A stretch of DNA of 64,000 nt, from positions 62,001-126,000 of the forward strand of contig NZ_AUEC01000011.1 of assembly GCF_000425785.1 (NCBI RefSeq). The letters are read 5' to 3'. Positions 1-9,439 of the stretch are shown in pieces. This DNA is from Pseudomonas taiwanensis DSM 21245 (lineage in GTDB: Bacteria > Pseudomonadota > Gammaproteobacteria > Pseudomonadales > Pseudomonadaceae). How positions within the stretch are numbered: the stretch's first letter is position 1; every line of letters starts with the position of its first letter. The notes under the pieces are model-generated. The model saw only the letters and a list, made by a program, of their open reading frames with translations, ran no database searches and was not told where the DNA came from. Both the position numbers and the translations under genes were made by a program.

Positions 1-461
1 GCAACAAGGGCCGTACCGAGGCGGGCGATGTCCAGGTGATGAGCGCCGGGACCGGCATCGTTCATAGCGAGTACAACCTGGAAGACGTCGACACGCGGAT
101 CTTCCAAATCTGGATAGTGCCTGAGCGGGTTGGCGATGCGCCGTCCTGGGGAACCCGTCCCTTCCCCAAAGGCGAACGCGGTGAGGGCTTCGTCACCCTG
201 GCCAGTGGCCGTGCCGGCGACGAAGACAGCTTGCAGATTCGCACCGATGCAAGACTCGTGGCAGCCACCCTGCGTGCAGGGGAAAGTGCCGAGTACCGCC
301 TCGATGCAGGGCGCCGCGGTTACCTGGTGCCAGCCAAAGGACTGGTGGAAATCAATGGACTGCGAGCCAAGGCCCGCGACGGGGTGGCGATCGAGCAGGA
401 AGAACTGCTGCAGGTGACCGCGATCGAAGACAGCGAGATCGTGCTGGTCGATGTAGCTTGA
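1..461 (+). CDS. pirin family protein (3' part; start lies before the window)
   Basis: The reading frame is open from base 3 to the stop at 459-461 and no credible start lies inside, so this is the C-terminal part of a longer gene. The visible protein has the pirin signature: GDVQVMSAGTGIVHSEYN, then an IWIVP strand and a PSWGTR-type segment. Pirins are double-domain cupins that usually bind one metal ion; bacterial members act as quercetinases or redox-sensing cofactors. The canonical N-terminal cupin metal histidines would lie mostly upstream of the window, so only H(S)EYN is seen here. A hairpin terminator follows about 70 bases after the stop. The family call is confident; a specific substrate cannot be given. 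Confidence 0.85.
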   Translation, partial: NKGRTEAGDVQVMSAGTGIVHSEYNLEDVDTRIFQIWIVPERVGDAPSWGTRPFPKGERGEGFVTLASGRAGDEDSLQIRTDARLVAATLRAGESAEYRLDAGRRGYLVPAKGLVEINGLRAKARDGVAIEQEELLQVTAIEDSEIVLVDVA

Positions 462-532
462 GTGAAGGGAACAACCGCCAGCAAGCTGGCTCCTACATCG
501 CAATTTCTGTAGGGGCCGGCTGGCTGGCGATT

Positions 533-556
533 GGGCTGCACGACAGCCCCTGTTTT
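533..556 (+). terminator. intrinsic terminator after the pirin gene
   Basis: GGGCTG (533-538), loop CACGA and CAGCCC (544-549) form a perfect 6-bp stem followed by CTGTTTT. It sits between the pirin gene and the convergent pgm gene. The segment just before it (about 480-530) carries the GGCTGGC/GCCAGC palindromic pieces typical of Pseudomonas REP-like intergenic repeats. Confidence 0.6.
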
Positions 557-567
557 AACCGTTTCGA

Positions 568-2205
568 TCAGGCAATCGCCGCATCCACCAACACCTGGGC
601 TTCTTGCACCAGACGCTGCAAATGCGCTTCGTCGATGAAGCTCTCGGCGTAGATCTTGTAGATATCCTCGGTACCCGAGGGCCGCGCGGCGAACCAGCCG
701 TTGGCGGTCATCACCTTCAGCCCGCCAATGGCCTGGCCGTTGCCCGGTGCATGGCTGAGGATCTGCACGATTGGCTCGCCGGCAAGTTCCGTCGATGTCA
801 CCTGCTCTGGCGCCAATTTGCTCAGCAAGGCTTTCTGCCGTGCATCGGCCTTCGCCTCGACACGCGTGGCATACGGTTTACCCAGTGCTTTGGTCAGGTC
901 GGCATAGGCCTGGCTTGGGTTGCGTCCGGTACGGGCGGTCATTTCCGCCGCCAACAACGCCGGGATCAAACCATCCTTGTCAGTCGCCCAGACCGTGCCG
1001 TCCTTGCGCAGGAACGAGGCACCGGCACTTTCCTCACCGCCAAAGCCCAACGAGCCGTCGAACAGGCCCTGGGCAAAGAACTTGAAGCCGACCGGCACTT
1101 CGTACAATGCACGCCCCAGATGCTGGGTAACCCGGTCGATCAGGCCACTGGACACCACGGTCTTGCCCACGGCGGCATCGCTGCGCCATTGCGGGCGGTG
1201 GCGGTACAGATAGTCGATGGCCACTGCCAGGTAGTTGTTCGGTTGCAGCAGGCCGTCGGGCGTGACGATACCGTGACGGTCGTGGTCCGGGTCGCAGGCA
1301 AACGCCACATCGAACCGCTCGCGCAGACCAATCAGTCCCTGCATCGCGTATGGCGAAGAGGGGTCCATGCGAATCTGGCCGTCCCAGTCGACGGTCATGA
1401 AGCGGAACGTCGGGTCAACCTCGGTGTTCACTACTTCCAGGTTCAGTTGGTAACGCTCGGCGATCGCCGACCAGTAGCGCACCCCTGCTCCGCCCAGCGG
1501 ATCGACGCCCAGGCGCAGGTTGGCGCCACGGATGACATCGAAGTCGATGACGTTCTCAAGGTCTGCGACATAGCTGGAGACATAATCGTGACGCTGGGTG
1601 GTCGCTGCCTGCAGCGCCTGGGCGTGGTCCACGCGCTTGACGCCGGCAAGGCCCGCCGCCAGCAGTTCGTTGGCCTTGGCCTCGATCCACTTGGTCACAT
1701 CACTGTCGGCAGGGCCGCCATTGGGCGGGTTGTACTTGAAACCGCCGCTCTGGGGTGGGTTGTGCGAAGGCGTGATGACGATGCCGTCGGCCAGGCCCTG
1801 GGTGCGGCCGCGGTTGTAGCAGAGGATGGCATGGGACACCGCGGGCGTCGGGGTGTACTCATCGTCCTTGGACAGCATCACCTGCACGCCGTTGGCGGCC
1901 AGTACCTCCAGAGCGCTGGCCGCTGCCGGGGCAGACAAGGCATGGGTATCGGCACCGATGAACAGGGGGCCGTCGATGCCCTGCTCCTGACGGTACAGGC
2001 AGATGGCCTGGGTAATGGCCAGGACATGATGCTCGTTGAAGCTCAGTTCAAGCGAACTGCCCCGGTGCCCCGAGGTGCCGAAGGCCACGCGCTGGGCCGC
2101 CACGGCGGCGTCGGGACGGCCGGTGTAATAGGCGGTGAGCAGGCGGGGAATATCGACCAGCACGCTGGCCGGAGCCGGCTTGCCTGCCAAAGGACTGAGC
2201 GTCAT
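568..2205 (-). CDS. pgm: phosphoglucomutase (alpha-D-glucose phosphate-specific)
   Basis: This 545-aa protein matches the usual length (about 546 aa) of the bacterial Pgm family, which interconverts glucose-1-phosphate and glucose-6-phosphate for glycogen, trehalose and envelope sugar synthesis. The phosphoserine loop is TPSHNPP (near residue 145) preceded by DGIVI. The N-terminal FGTSGHRG motif, the metal-binding loop DPDHDRHG, the sugar-binding GEESAGASF and the phosphate-binding [10 protein letters not shown] near the C-terminus are all present. The cytosolic enzyme lies downstream of the helicase gene on the same strand with an 86-base gap, so read-through from the repair operon is possible. 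Start is the ATG preceding [11 protein letters not shown]. Confident call. Confidence 0.95.
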   Translation of the reverse strand: MTLSPLAGKPAPASVLVDIPRLLTAYYTGRPDAAVAAQRVAFGTSGHRGSSLELSFNEHHVLAITQAICLYRQEQGIDGPLFIGADTHALSAPAAASALEVLAANGVQVMLSKDDEYTPTPAVSHAILCYNRGRTQGLADGIVITPSHNPPQSGGFKYNPPNGGPADSDVTKWIEAKANELLAAGLAGVKRVDHAQALQAATTQRHDYVSSYVADLENVIDFDVIRGANLRLGVDPLGGAGVRYWSAIAERYQLNLEVVNTEVDPTFRFMTVDWDGQIRMDPSSPYAMQGLIGLRERFDVAFACDPDHDRHGIVTPDGLLQPNNYLAVAIDYLYRHRPQWRSDAAVGKTVVSSGLIDRVTQHLGRALYEVPVGFKFFAQGLFDGSLGFGGEESAGASFLRKDGTVWATDKDGLIPALLAAEMTARTGRNPSQAYADLTKALGKPYATRVEAKADARQKALLSKLAPEQVTSTELAGEPIVQILSHAPGNGQAIGGLKVMTANGWFAARPSGTEDIYKIYAESFIDEAHLQRLVQEAQVLVDAAIA

Positions 2206-2291
2206 GCAAAAACCTCGAGTTCAACGGATGTTGGTGTTGGAACACGCAGTGTACTGGGAGTTGCAATACTGCGCGATGGGCCCGCCGAGGA

Positions 2292-4553
2292 TTATTCGCC
2301 AGCCATGTGCCACCATCCCGGAAACATCTGCTGGACCCGCGCCTGGGCAAAGCGCTCGTCGATCAGCACCAGCACGCCACGGTCCTGATCGCCTCGTATG
2401 ACCCGACCAGCGGCCTGAATGACCTTGCGCACACCTGGGTACAGATAGGCGTAGTCGAATCCGGCGCCGAACTGGCGACCCAGTCGCAACTTGAACTGTT
2501 CGTTGACCGGGTTGACTTGCGGCAGACCGAGGGTCGCGACAAAGGCGCCGACCAGGCGCGTACCCGGCAAGTCGACCCCTTCACCGAAGGCGCCACCAAG
2601 GACCGCGAAGCCAACCCCCTGGCCGTCGGCGACAAAGCGGTCGAGAAACGCCTGACGCGCCTGTTCGTCCATGCCCGGCGACTGCAGCCACAATGGGATC
2701 GTCGGGTGGCGACGGGCGAGCACGTCGGCGACCTGTTGCAGGTATTCGAAGCTGCTGAAAAACGCCAGATAGTTGCCCGGCATCCGCTGATACTGCTCGG
2801 CGATCAGGGTGGCAATAGGCTCCAGCGAGGCGTGCCGTTGGTGGTAACGGGTGGACACTTCGCTGGCGATACGCACTTGCAGCTGTTCACCCCGAAATGG
2901 CGCCGCCACCTCAAGCCATGCGGTATCCGAGGGCATGCCCAGGAGGTCGGCATAGAAATGCCTGGGGCTGAGCGTGGCCGAGAACAGCGTCACGCTCCGG
3001 GCAGCCTGCATGCGCGGGCCCAGCAGCCGCGCCGGCGTGACATTGCGCAGGCACAGGGTGGCCAGGCGCCGATTGCGCTGACCGCTGCGCAAGCTGATAT
3101 CGAACAGGAAGTGCTCATCGAACAGCTCGGCCACCCGATTGAACTGCAAGGCCTGGAAGAAGAACTGCAGCACCTGCGGGTCCACTTCACCATTGGACTG
3201 GTCCAGGCGTTCCTGGATGACCCCGATGCATCCCTGCAGGGCTCGCAGAAAAGCCTCTGGTAGTTTGTCGCTGGCCTGATACGGCGCCTGTTGGGCCTTG
3301 AACACGGCATTCCACTGCCGGTTCAGACGGTCCAGCGCGCTGCCAAGGCCCACTGGTTTACTCTGGCGCAGCGCAAGCAACTGGCCCTGGTCGAGACTGG
3401 CGCTGTACATGCCGCGGCCGCGCTCGATCAGGTTGTGGGCTTCGTCCACCAGCACCGCGACCCGCCACTGGTTGGCCTGGGTCAGGCTGAACAGCAACGC
3501 ATGGGCATCGAAGTAGTAGTTGTAGTCGGCCACCACCACATCCACCCAACGGGCCATTTCCTGGCCCAGGTAGTACGGACACACCTGGTGGGCCAAAGCC
3601 ACCTCGCGAAGCAGTTGCCGATCGAGCATCGGCAGGCGTGCTGCTGCCTCTCGCGCCGCCGGCAGGCGATCATAAAAGCCCTGGGCCAAGGGACAGGACT
3701 CGCCATGGCACGCTTTGTCGGGGTGCTCACAGGCTTTGTCGCGAGCGATCAACTCCAGGGTCCTCAACGCCGGCTGCGCCGAGGCATCGTCGATCTGTCG
3801 CAGGGCGTCGAGGGCCAGTGCCCGGCCTGGGGTCTTGGCCGTCAGGAAGAACAGTTTATCGAGCTGTTGCGGTGCCATGGCCTTGAGCAACGGGAACAGC
3901 GTACCCAGGGTCTTGCCGATCCCCGTGCTGGCCTGGGCCATCAGGCAACGGCCAGTGCTGACCGCCTTGTACAGGGTCTCGGCCAACTGGCGCTGGCCCT
4001 GGCGAAACTGCGGGTATGGAAAGCCCAATACCTGCAAACCCTGGTTGCGCTCGACCAGGCGCTGCTCCTGATATTGGGCCCAGGCGAGAAATCGCTGGCA
4101 CTGGGTTTCGTAGAAGGTTTGCAATTGGCCAGCCTGGTAGCGCTCGCTGATCAGCGTCTGGCCATCGTTGTCGACGTCCAGATACACCAGCGCGACGTCG
4201 ATTGACGCCAGCTGCCGGGCCTGACACAGCAGCCAGGCATATACCTTCGCCTGCGCCCAGTGCAGTTGCCGATGGTTGGCCGGCTGGCGCGCCAGATCGC
4301 CACGATAGGTCTTGATCTCCTCCAGCCGATTGCAACTGGGGTCGTAGCCATCGGCACGCCCGCGCACCTGCAAACCCCGATACTGGCCTTCAAGGGTGAT
4401 TTCCGACTCATAGTCGGCCGCGCGCCGGGCCACCACTCGCCGATGCCCCTCGATGCCTTCCAGCGCCGTGGGCGATGGCGTGAAGCGCAGGTCTAGGTCA
4501 CCGACCTTGGCACTGAACTCACAAAGCGCACGTACTGCTACCGAGTAGGTCAC
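2292..4553 (-). CDS. DinG/XPD-like Fe-S DNA helicase with N-terminal PD-(D/E)XK-like motif
   Basis: A 753-aa superfamily 2 helicase. Counting from the GTG at 4553, it shows Walker A QASTGIGKT (207-215), a DEAH box (VDEAHNLIE) and four cysteines suited to an XPD-type 4Fe-4S cluster (C275, C282, C287, C325). The C-terminal motifs GEGVDLPG and QAAGRVIRG are also visible. The first 190 residues carry a PD-(D/E)XK-like set: GRADG (D68), LEEIK (E79, K81) and QAKVY (Q101, Y105), as in Cas4/RecB-type nucleases. GTG is preferred as start because it overlaps the fan1 stop as GTGA, which fits translational coupling; an in-frame ATG at 4580 lies inside fan1. The likely role is unwinding and trimming of damaged DNA together with FAN1. 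The helicase call is strong; the nuclease domain is inferred from motifs. Confidence 0.88.
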   Translation of the reverse strand: MTYSVAVRALCEFSAKVGDLDLRFTPSPTALEGIEGHRRVVARRAADYESEITLEGQYRGLQVRGRADGYDPSCNRLEEIKTYRGDLARQPANHRQLHWAQAKVYAWLLCQARQLASIDVALVYLDVDNDGQTLISERYQAGQLQTFYETQCQRFLAWAQYQEQRLVERNQGLQVLGFPYPQFRQGQRQLAETLYKAVSTGRCLMAQASTGIGKTLGTLFPLLKAMAPQQLDKLFFLTAKTPGRALALDALRQIDDASAQPALRTLELIARDKACEHPDKACHGESCPLAQGFYDRLPAAREAAARLPMLDRQLLREVALAHQVCPYYLGQEMARWVDVVVADYNYYFDAHALLFSLTQANQWRVAVLVDEAHNLIERGRGMYSASLDQGQLLALRQSKPVGLGSALDRLNRQWNAVFKAQQAPYQASDKLPEAFLRALQGCIGVIQERLDQSNGEVDPQVLQFFFQALQFNRVAELFDEHFLFDISLRSGQRNRRLATLCLRNVTPARLLGPRMQAARSVTLFSATLSPRHFYADLLGMPSDTAWLEVAAPFRGEQLQVRIASEVSTRYHQRHASLEPIATLIAEQYQRMPGNYLAFFSSFEYLQQVADVLARRHPTIPLWLQSPGMDEQARQAFLDRFVADGQGVGFAVLGGAFGEGVDLPGTRLVGAFVATLGLPQVNPVNEQFKLRLGRQFGAGFDYAYLYPGVRKVIQAAGRVIRGDQDRGVLVLIDERFAQARVQQMFPGWWHMAGE

Positions 4554-6199
4554 GGCGCCTCGCTCCAGCGAACATGACACACCGCCACCGGCAAGTCATG
4601 CTCGGCGCAGAATGCCAACCAGCGCAACTGGTTGTCCTGCAGGCGATCTCCCGGCCCTTTGACCTCGACCATCTGGTAACGGCCTTGCTCAGGCCAGAAC
4701 TGAATCAAGTCGGGCATGCCCGCGCGGTTGTTGCGAATGTCCTGCAACAGCCGCGTGAAGCAGTGTTTCAGGTGGGCGGCTGGCAAGCAGTCCAGTGCCT
4801 GGTCCAGCAACGCCTCGCTCAACTGCCCCCAGAACACGAACGGCGACTGCAGGCCGTGCTTGGCGATGTAGCATTCACGCATGGCCTGGCGATAGCTACC
4901 ATCGTCGAGCCTTGCCAGGCAGGCGTCGAACAGGGCGGCACGACGCTGCTGAAAGTCGCTGTCGTGCAGGTCTTGAGGCCCGCTCTGGAACGGGTTGAAA
5001 AAAGCCCCCGGCACCGGAGCGAATATCGCATCCCAGCACAAGAGGCCGAACAGGCTGTTGAACAGGGTGTTTTCCACGTAGTGGACCACTGCGCCCTGCC
5101 CGGCCAGATGTTGCCGCACCGCTTGCTCGACGCCCAGCGCTGCCAGCTCGCGGGGCAGCTCCAGTTCGAGCAGGGTCAAGGGCGCCGTACGGCTGCGTTT
5201 TTGCGCTGGACCACCGAGTTTGCGCACCAGCCTGGGCAACATGCGCTCAAGGGCCTGGACCTCAAGGGCGTTGGCCGGTGCGGCGGCCAACTGCTGGGCC
5301 ATTTCAAGGGCTTGCGGCCACCGTTCACTGCGCTCCAGCACCCGCACCTGGCGGATCCGTGCCTGCGCATGGTTGCTTTGGGCGTACACCGCCAGGGCCT
5401 GGTCCCAATCGCCGAGGCGCTCGCACTGCTGGCCAAGGGCAAACAGCAAACGCGAACGGCGTCGTGCCAGCCAGGGGTTGTCACAACTCAGGCCTTGCAA
5501 GGTAGTGAGGATGGCCACCGGTGACTCGCCCTGCTCCAGGCCCTCGGCGCACCGATGCAGCGTCATCGCCAGATCGACCTCGGCCCGTTCACGCAAGGCG
5601 CGGGAGTCGTGGCTGAACGGCACCGTTTCGAAGCGCAGCAAGCCCAGGTCGGCGAGCACGAACTCTGACCAGTCCTGGTACAGGTTGCCGAAGAACAGCA
5701 GACGAATACGGTCGCACAGCACCTGCCGGCGCCACTGAACGATGCGCATGGGGGCATCGACGTACCATTCGGCCAACGGCCGGGGTTCGAGCGCCAATGG
5801 CTGCAGTTGCGCAAACATATCGCTTTTCGATGCTCTAGGCCGGGTCAACTGGCCCGCGAAACATGCCGCCAGCTCGTCCTTGCGCAGCAGGGCGAACAGG
5901 TGCTCCAGGCTCAGCGACGCAGGCTCAGCGACCCAACCGAGCGCTTGCAACGGCTGTAGCGCCAGCATGGGGTCACCGATTTCGGCGTAGTCCAGCCGGT
6001 CGCTGCGAAACAGCTCGCCCTTGCGCATGACCATGCGCACCATCAATGCCTGTGCTGGCACTTCCAGCTGGGCGAAGGCCTGGATGAACGCCAGCTCGTG
6101 CGTATCCAGCAAGTCGGCGTAACGTTGCTCGACCCACAGCAATACCTGACGAAAGTTATGCAGGTAGTAGAGCGGGTCGTCGACGGAATGGGCAATCAC
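4550..6199 (-). CDS. FAN1-type structure-specific nuclease (VRR-NUC domain)
   Basis: A 549-aa protein (from GTG 6199) ending in a VRR-NUC nuclease domain. The catalytic set is GMPDLIQFW (D497), MVEVKGPGD (E512, K514) and QLRWLAF. Upstream are an all-helical region and a TPR-like stretch, the layout of the P. aeruginosa FAN1 homologue, which cuts 5' flaps and takes part in interstrand crosslink repair. The frame is open from a GTG at 6229, but that codon abuts a LexA box and would leave almost no leader. The GTG at 6199 starts IAHSVDDPLYYL, where I would expect family members to begin, though no clear ribosome site precedes it. It overlaps the helicase gene by four bases (GTGA). SOS induction is inferred from the box at 6229-6244. 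Confidence 0.9.
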   Translation of the reverse strand: MIAHSVDDPLYYLHNFRQVLLWVEQRYADLLDTHELAFIQAFAQLEVPAQALMVRMVMRKGELFRSDRLDYAEIGDPMLALQPLQALGWVAEPASLSLEHLFALLRKDELAACFAGQLTRPRASKSDMFAQLQPLALEPRPLAEWYVDAPMRIVQWRRQVLCDRIRLLFFGNLYQDWSEFVLADLGLLRFETVPFSHDSRALRERAEVDLAMTLHRCAEGLEQGESPVAILTTLQGLSCDNPWLARRRSRLLFALGQQCERLGDWDQALAVYAQSNHAQARIRQVRVLERSERWPQALEMAQQLAAAPANALEVQALERMLPRLVRKLGGPAQKRSRTAPLTLLELELPRELAALGVEQAVRQHLAGQGAVVHYVENTLFNSLFGLLCWDAIFAPVPGAFFNPFQSGPQDLHDSDFQQRRAALFDACLARLDDGSYRQAMRECYIAKHGLQSPFVFWGQLSEALLDQALDCLPAAHLKHCFTRLLQDIRNNRAGMPDLIQFWPEQGRYQMVEVKGPGDRLQDNQLRWLAFCAEHDLPVAVCHVRWSEAP

Positions 6200-6228
6200 G
6201 AGTAGGGTCGGGCCACGGTCACAAAACA

Positions 6229-6244
6229 CTGTTTATACATACAG
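6229..6244 (-). promoter_or_regulatory. LexA (SOS) box of the fan1-helicase operon
   Basis: CTGTTTATACATACAG fits the CTG-N10-CAG consensus of gamma-proteobacterial LexA, with an AT-alternating core; on the minus strand it reads CTGTATGTATAAACAG. On that strand it overlaps a possible -10 (TATAAA), and a TTGCCA 18 bases upstream could be the -35, which is the usual arrangement for repression. It is the only such box I noticed in the window. Confidence 0.85.
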
Positions 6245-6278
6245 ATCATAGCGACTGGCAAGCGTGACGGATCAGCGG

Positions 6279-7634
6279 TCAGACCCGATCGGCCTCAGGC
6301 CAGCCAGCACAGGACTCCAGAACACGGGCCAAGCGCTGCAGTGCTTCTGCCAGCGCGTGTGGTTGATCAGCCAGCCAGGTCAGCGCGATGTGCTGGCGAT
6401 ACTGCCCCGAGGCGCTGTAGCGCTGCCCGGGCATGACCTGCAATACAGGCCCGGACAAGGCACCGAGCGGCTGCGACCGATGCAGGCGGACCCACAAGGT
6501 TCGCCCGCCTTCGGGCATCTTGAACGCCACCAACGCACCCAAGTGCCGCTCGACCAGTTCGCAGAGCAGTTCCATGCGCTGGCGCCATTGCCCTTGCAAC
6601 AGCGCCAGATTGGCATCGACCTCGCCCTTGGCCAACAGTTGGGCGAGCGCCAACTGGCGCAGTGGCGCCAACAGGAAGCCCCGTTGCGCAATGGCCGGGC
6701 AGAGCAACGGGTTGCGGCATAGCACATAGGCATAGGGCGCCTCGGCCCCGACACTGGCCTCCAATGATCCGAGCACCATCAACCAGCACGGGTCGACCCA
6801 GTCGCGCAGGCGCGCAGCCGGCGGTGCATCGAAGCAGTGTTCGCTATCGAGATCGTTCTCCAGCAACCACACGGGATGCTGATCGAGCAACTGGGCGATG
6901 CGCCGTTGATCGTGCTGTGGCATCAGACGCCCCAGCGGCATCCCCAGGCAGGACGGCATCACCAACATGCGCACCGACTCGCGACCGAGCAAACACGACA
7001 AACGCTCCACATCCAGGCTGCCACAGTCGCGCAGAGGCACCTCCAGCACCTGCATGTCGCAACGTTGCAAAACCTGCAGCAGACGCCAGCAGCACGGTGA
7101 AGCGACCACTACCGTGGCACCTCGCAGCGACAATGTCTCCAGTACGGTCTCCAACAGCCCCTGCACATCGGAACCCAGGTGAACATCCTCACCGCACCAG
7201 TATTGCTGGGAGGACCGGGTGTAACGCTCGGCCAAGGCGTTACGCAGCCGTATGTCGCCGGTGTTCTCCCAGGTGGACGCCGCCCGCTCCCTTTGCCGGG
7301 CCAAGCGCCGCTCGTGAGCCAGCAGCACCCGCTCCAATGCCGGGTGTGCAGGCACGGCAGGCCGGCCAAGCGTCATTCCTTGTGACACCTGAACGCCCCG
7401 CTGCGGATCGGACTGTACGAAGTACCCCGACTTGGGCACGGACACCACACGCCCTTCATGTTCCAACAAGCTGTAGGCGCTTTGCACGGTAGCCAGCGAC
7501 ACACGTAGCCGCCTGGAGAGATCGCGTAACGAAGGCAAGCGCCGCTCTCCGCTTTGCTGGGCATCGGCGATCAGGGCTTGGAGATAGTGATACACCGTCT
7601 GGTAGGCGAACTCGCCCCGTGGCGATCGCACCAT
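6279..7634 (-). CDS. GntR/MocR-like regulator with degenerate aminotransferase domain
   Basis: A 451-aa protein with an N-terminal GntR winged helix (LPSLRDLSRRLRVS, ATVQSAYSLLEHEGRV, residues about 30-75) joined to a fold-type I aminotransferase-like domain, the MocR layout. MocR proteins normally bind PLP through the lysine of a GS/TFSK motif. At that place this protein reads LGSLEASVGAEAPYAYV, with no lysine, so covalent PLP binding looks lost. The chosen ATG at 7634 overlaps the upstream gene's stop as TGATG; an in-frame ATG 18 bases earlier is less likely. The two genes are surely co-translated. The effector and targets are unknown; it may sense something other than PLP. Confidence 0.75.
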   Translation of the reverse strand: MVRSPRGEFAYQTVYHYLQALIADAQQSGERRLPSLRDLSRRLRVSLATVQSAYSLLEHEGRVVSVPKSGYFVQSDPQRGVQVSQGMTLGRPAVPAHPALERVLLAHERRLARQRERAASTWENTGDIRLRNALAERYTRSSQQYWCGEDVHLGSDVQGLLETVLETLSLRGATVVVASPCCWRLLQVLQRCDMQVLEVPLRDCGSLDVERLSCLLGRESVRMLVMPSCLGMPLGRLMPQHDQRRIAQLLDQHPVWLLENDLDSEHCFDAPPAARLRDWVDPCWLMVLGSLEASVGAEAPYAYVLCRNPLLCPAIAQRGFLLAPLRQLALAQLLAKGEVDANLALLQGQWRQRMELLCELVERHLGALVAFKMPEGGRTLWVRLHRSQPLGALSGPVLQVMPGQRYSASGQYRQHIALTWLADQPHALAEALQRLARVLESCAGWPEADRV

Positions 7635-9016
7635 CAGGGGGATGCCTTGCACGGCGCTGGAGTCGAATGGGGCTGGCGGCGCAGCAACCGCAATTGCACG
7701 TCGCGCCGAGCCAGGGACGTCAGTATCTGCCTGGCTGAGGGCGGTATGCGCCCCTCGTAGATCGCCCTCATCTGCGCCAAGGTCAAGCCGCTGGTATTGA
7801 CCAACCAGTCTTTGACCGGTTCAGGGCACGGCTTGCCCTGCAAGGCACGATGAAGGTACGGCAAGGCGACCAGCATGTCAGGCTGCCGGCATTGGAGGTA
7901 ACGCTCCAGATCACGTCCGCGGTGGGCGAATGGGCTGAACAGCGCACAGGTAAGCTGCGCCTGGCTTATGCCATAGGTCTTCGCGAATCGGGCCTGCACC
8001 GCCTCATAAGGCCGTAACAGGGAAGACGCATTGGCCAGGCGCAATGACAATCTGGGGGTATCGGGATCGATGCACTGCGCACGCATCTCATGCAAATGCG
8101 TGATGGCCAGCGGATCGAGAAACGCTCCGAGCGGCTTGCCATCGAGGTTGGATTCAAAGCGGCACCCGAGCAGTTCATCCAGTGGGTCCGAACCAGGTTG
8201 TGACACGCACAGATCATCCACGGCGATGACCCTCAGCATTGCGGGCTCCGACGCCGGTAGCTCTGGATCGCGCGCCGGGTCCAAGGCTGTCCCGGCGACA
8301 GCATGCAAGGCACCCAGGCCATCAAGCACCTCAGCCAGGCACTGGGGCATGCCGCGCAGCCCTTGCTCACCTGCTTGGCGCAAGGTCCGCCGGGCCCAGG
8401 ACAGGTAACGTCGCCGCTGACGCGCAGGCATGGCGGTAAGCACCACGTCCTCGCCTTTCTGCCCGGCCAGGGCCTGGCGCAAGGCATCGGCCAACTCCAG
8501 GTGCATACGACTGCCGAGCAGGGCTTCCGGGCGTGCATCGATCATGTGACCGAACAGCAAAAGGGCATTGCGGGCCAGTGTCCAACGCTCGGCCTTGGGC
8601 GTTGGGCGACGGCTGAATGGAACCACTTCACCGCCTTCGATCATCTGCAACTGCACCCGGACGTCATCGTGCATGAACAGAGTGTTGAACAAGCGCTCGT
8701 GGCTTTCCAGCTTGTGGTTGCCAAGCGCCGGCAGGCATACAACCAGCACCCGCAACCGGAACGTTTCCGGCGCGCGCAGGGCGATGGTCAACTGGGCGGC
8801 ACGCAACAGGGTCAGCAGGCGGGCACTACCGCGGTCATTGCCCTGCACCACCAACAAACGCAGAGCCCCCATGTATTCCACGCCCCCAGCGGCCACCAGA
8901 AGACGCTGAACCAGTAATTGCAAAGATGCACGCTGCGCCTGCGACATGTTGCCCAACACACGCTCGAGCACCTGTTTGTAGATATAGTGCATCGCTTGGT
9001 CGTGAATAGCACTCAT
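7634..9016 (-). CDS. uncharacterised 460-aa protein co-translated with the MocR-like regulator
   Basis: I do not recognise this family. The protein is soluble, Leu/Arg-rich and mostly helical, without a signal peptide or clear membrane segments. It begins SAIHDQAMHYIYKQVLERVL. There are no obvious catalytic motifs; notable stretches are a central PARQRRRYLSWARR basic helix and a C-terminal segment where SGLTLAQMRAIYEGRIPPSA resembles a small helix-turn-helix-like unit. Its stop overlaps the start of the MocR-like gene (TGATG), so the pair is a two-gene unit. About 470 bases of non-coding DNA precede it. The gene itself is credible from its length, codon use and coupling; function is open. Confidence 0.65.
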   Translation of the reverse strand: MSAIHDQAMHYIYKQVLERVLGNMSQAQRASLQLLVQRLLVAAGGVEYMGALRLLVVQGNDRGSARLLTLLRAAQLTIALRAPETFRLRVLVVCLPALGNHKLESHERLFNTLFMHDDVRVQLQMIEGGEVVPFSRRPTPKAERWTLARNALLLFGHMIDARPEALLGSRMHLELADALRQALAGQKGEDVVLTAMPARQRRRYLSWARRTLRQAGEQGLRGMPQCLAEVLDGLGALHAVAGTALDPARDPELPASEPAMLRVIAVDDLCVSQPGSDPLDELLGCRFESNLDGKPLGAFLDPLAITHLHEMRAQCIDPDTPRLSLRLANASSLLRPYEAVQARFAKTYGISQAQLTCALFSPFAHRGRDLERYLQCRQPDMLVALPYLHRALQGKPCPEPVKDWLVNTSGLTLAQMRAIYEGRIPPSARQILTSLARRDVQLRLLRRQPHSTPAPCKASP

Positions 9017-9439
9017 GCTGTCACCTCATCAACGTTATCCGTTCGCCCCGCATGCTGAGAAAATGCATCGACGATTAGAAATTGAAGAAATTTCCTACAA
9101 CTTATGGAAACAAAGAAGTGACAGATCACTGTCGCCAAGCCATTGAAAAAAAGCCATATCCCTGATGAAGGAGCGCTACCGTGCACTGCTCACCGCCTGG
9201 CCAACCCTCGCTCATTCCACGCTCCTTGCGCCAAACTATCACTGCGCCATTATCGAGCGTTGTAAAGTGAATAAAAGATACAGAGAGGGGTAAAAAAACC
9301 ATTCAGCCCGTGCGTGTACACACAATGCCCATGGCTGCCGGCCAGTTCAACGGCCAACACTTTCCAGAATATTTCCCAGACAATCGGCGCACCTAGAAAG
9401 TATGTAGGAAACTTCCTTCGACAACGCCATTAAATGCCC
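9017..9439. repeat. long intergenic region with a pair of inverted 20-22 bp copies
   Basis: No gene is seen here. Two matching sequences face each other: GAAGAAATTTCCTACAACTT at 9084-9103, and at 9398-9419 its reverse form, which read on the minus strand is GAAGGAAGTTTCCTACATACTT. They differ by a few substitutions and two single-base gaps. The arms lie about 300 bases apart, close to the two ends of the region, so they could be binding sites for one regulator or ends of a small decayed element. No direct target duplication is evident. Confidence 0.45.

Noticed and set aside
604..2388. 594-codon open frame on the plus strand opposite pgm
   Set aside because: Antisense shadow of a clear pgm gene in G+C-rich DNA; no motifs and the composition is His/Arg/Gly/Val-rich as shadows are.
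6200..6229. Upstream GTG (6229) as fan1 start
   Set aside because: The codon abuts the LexA box and a -10-like hexamer, leaving no leader; ten extra residues do not look family-like.
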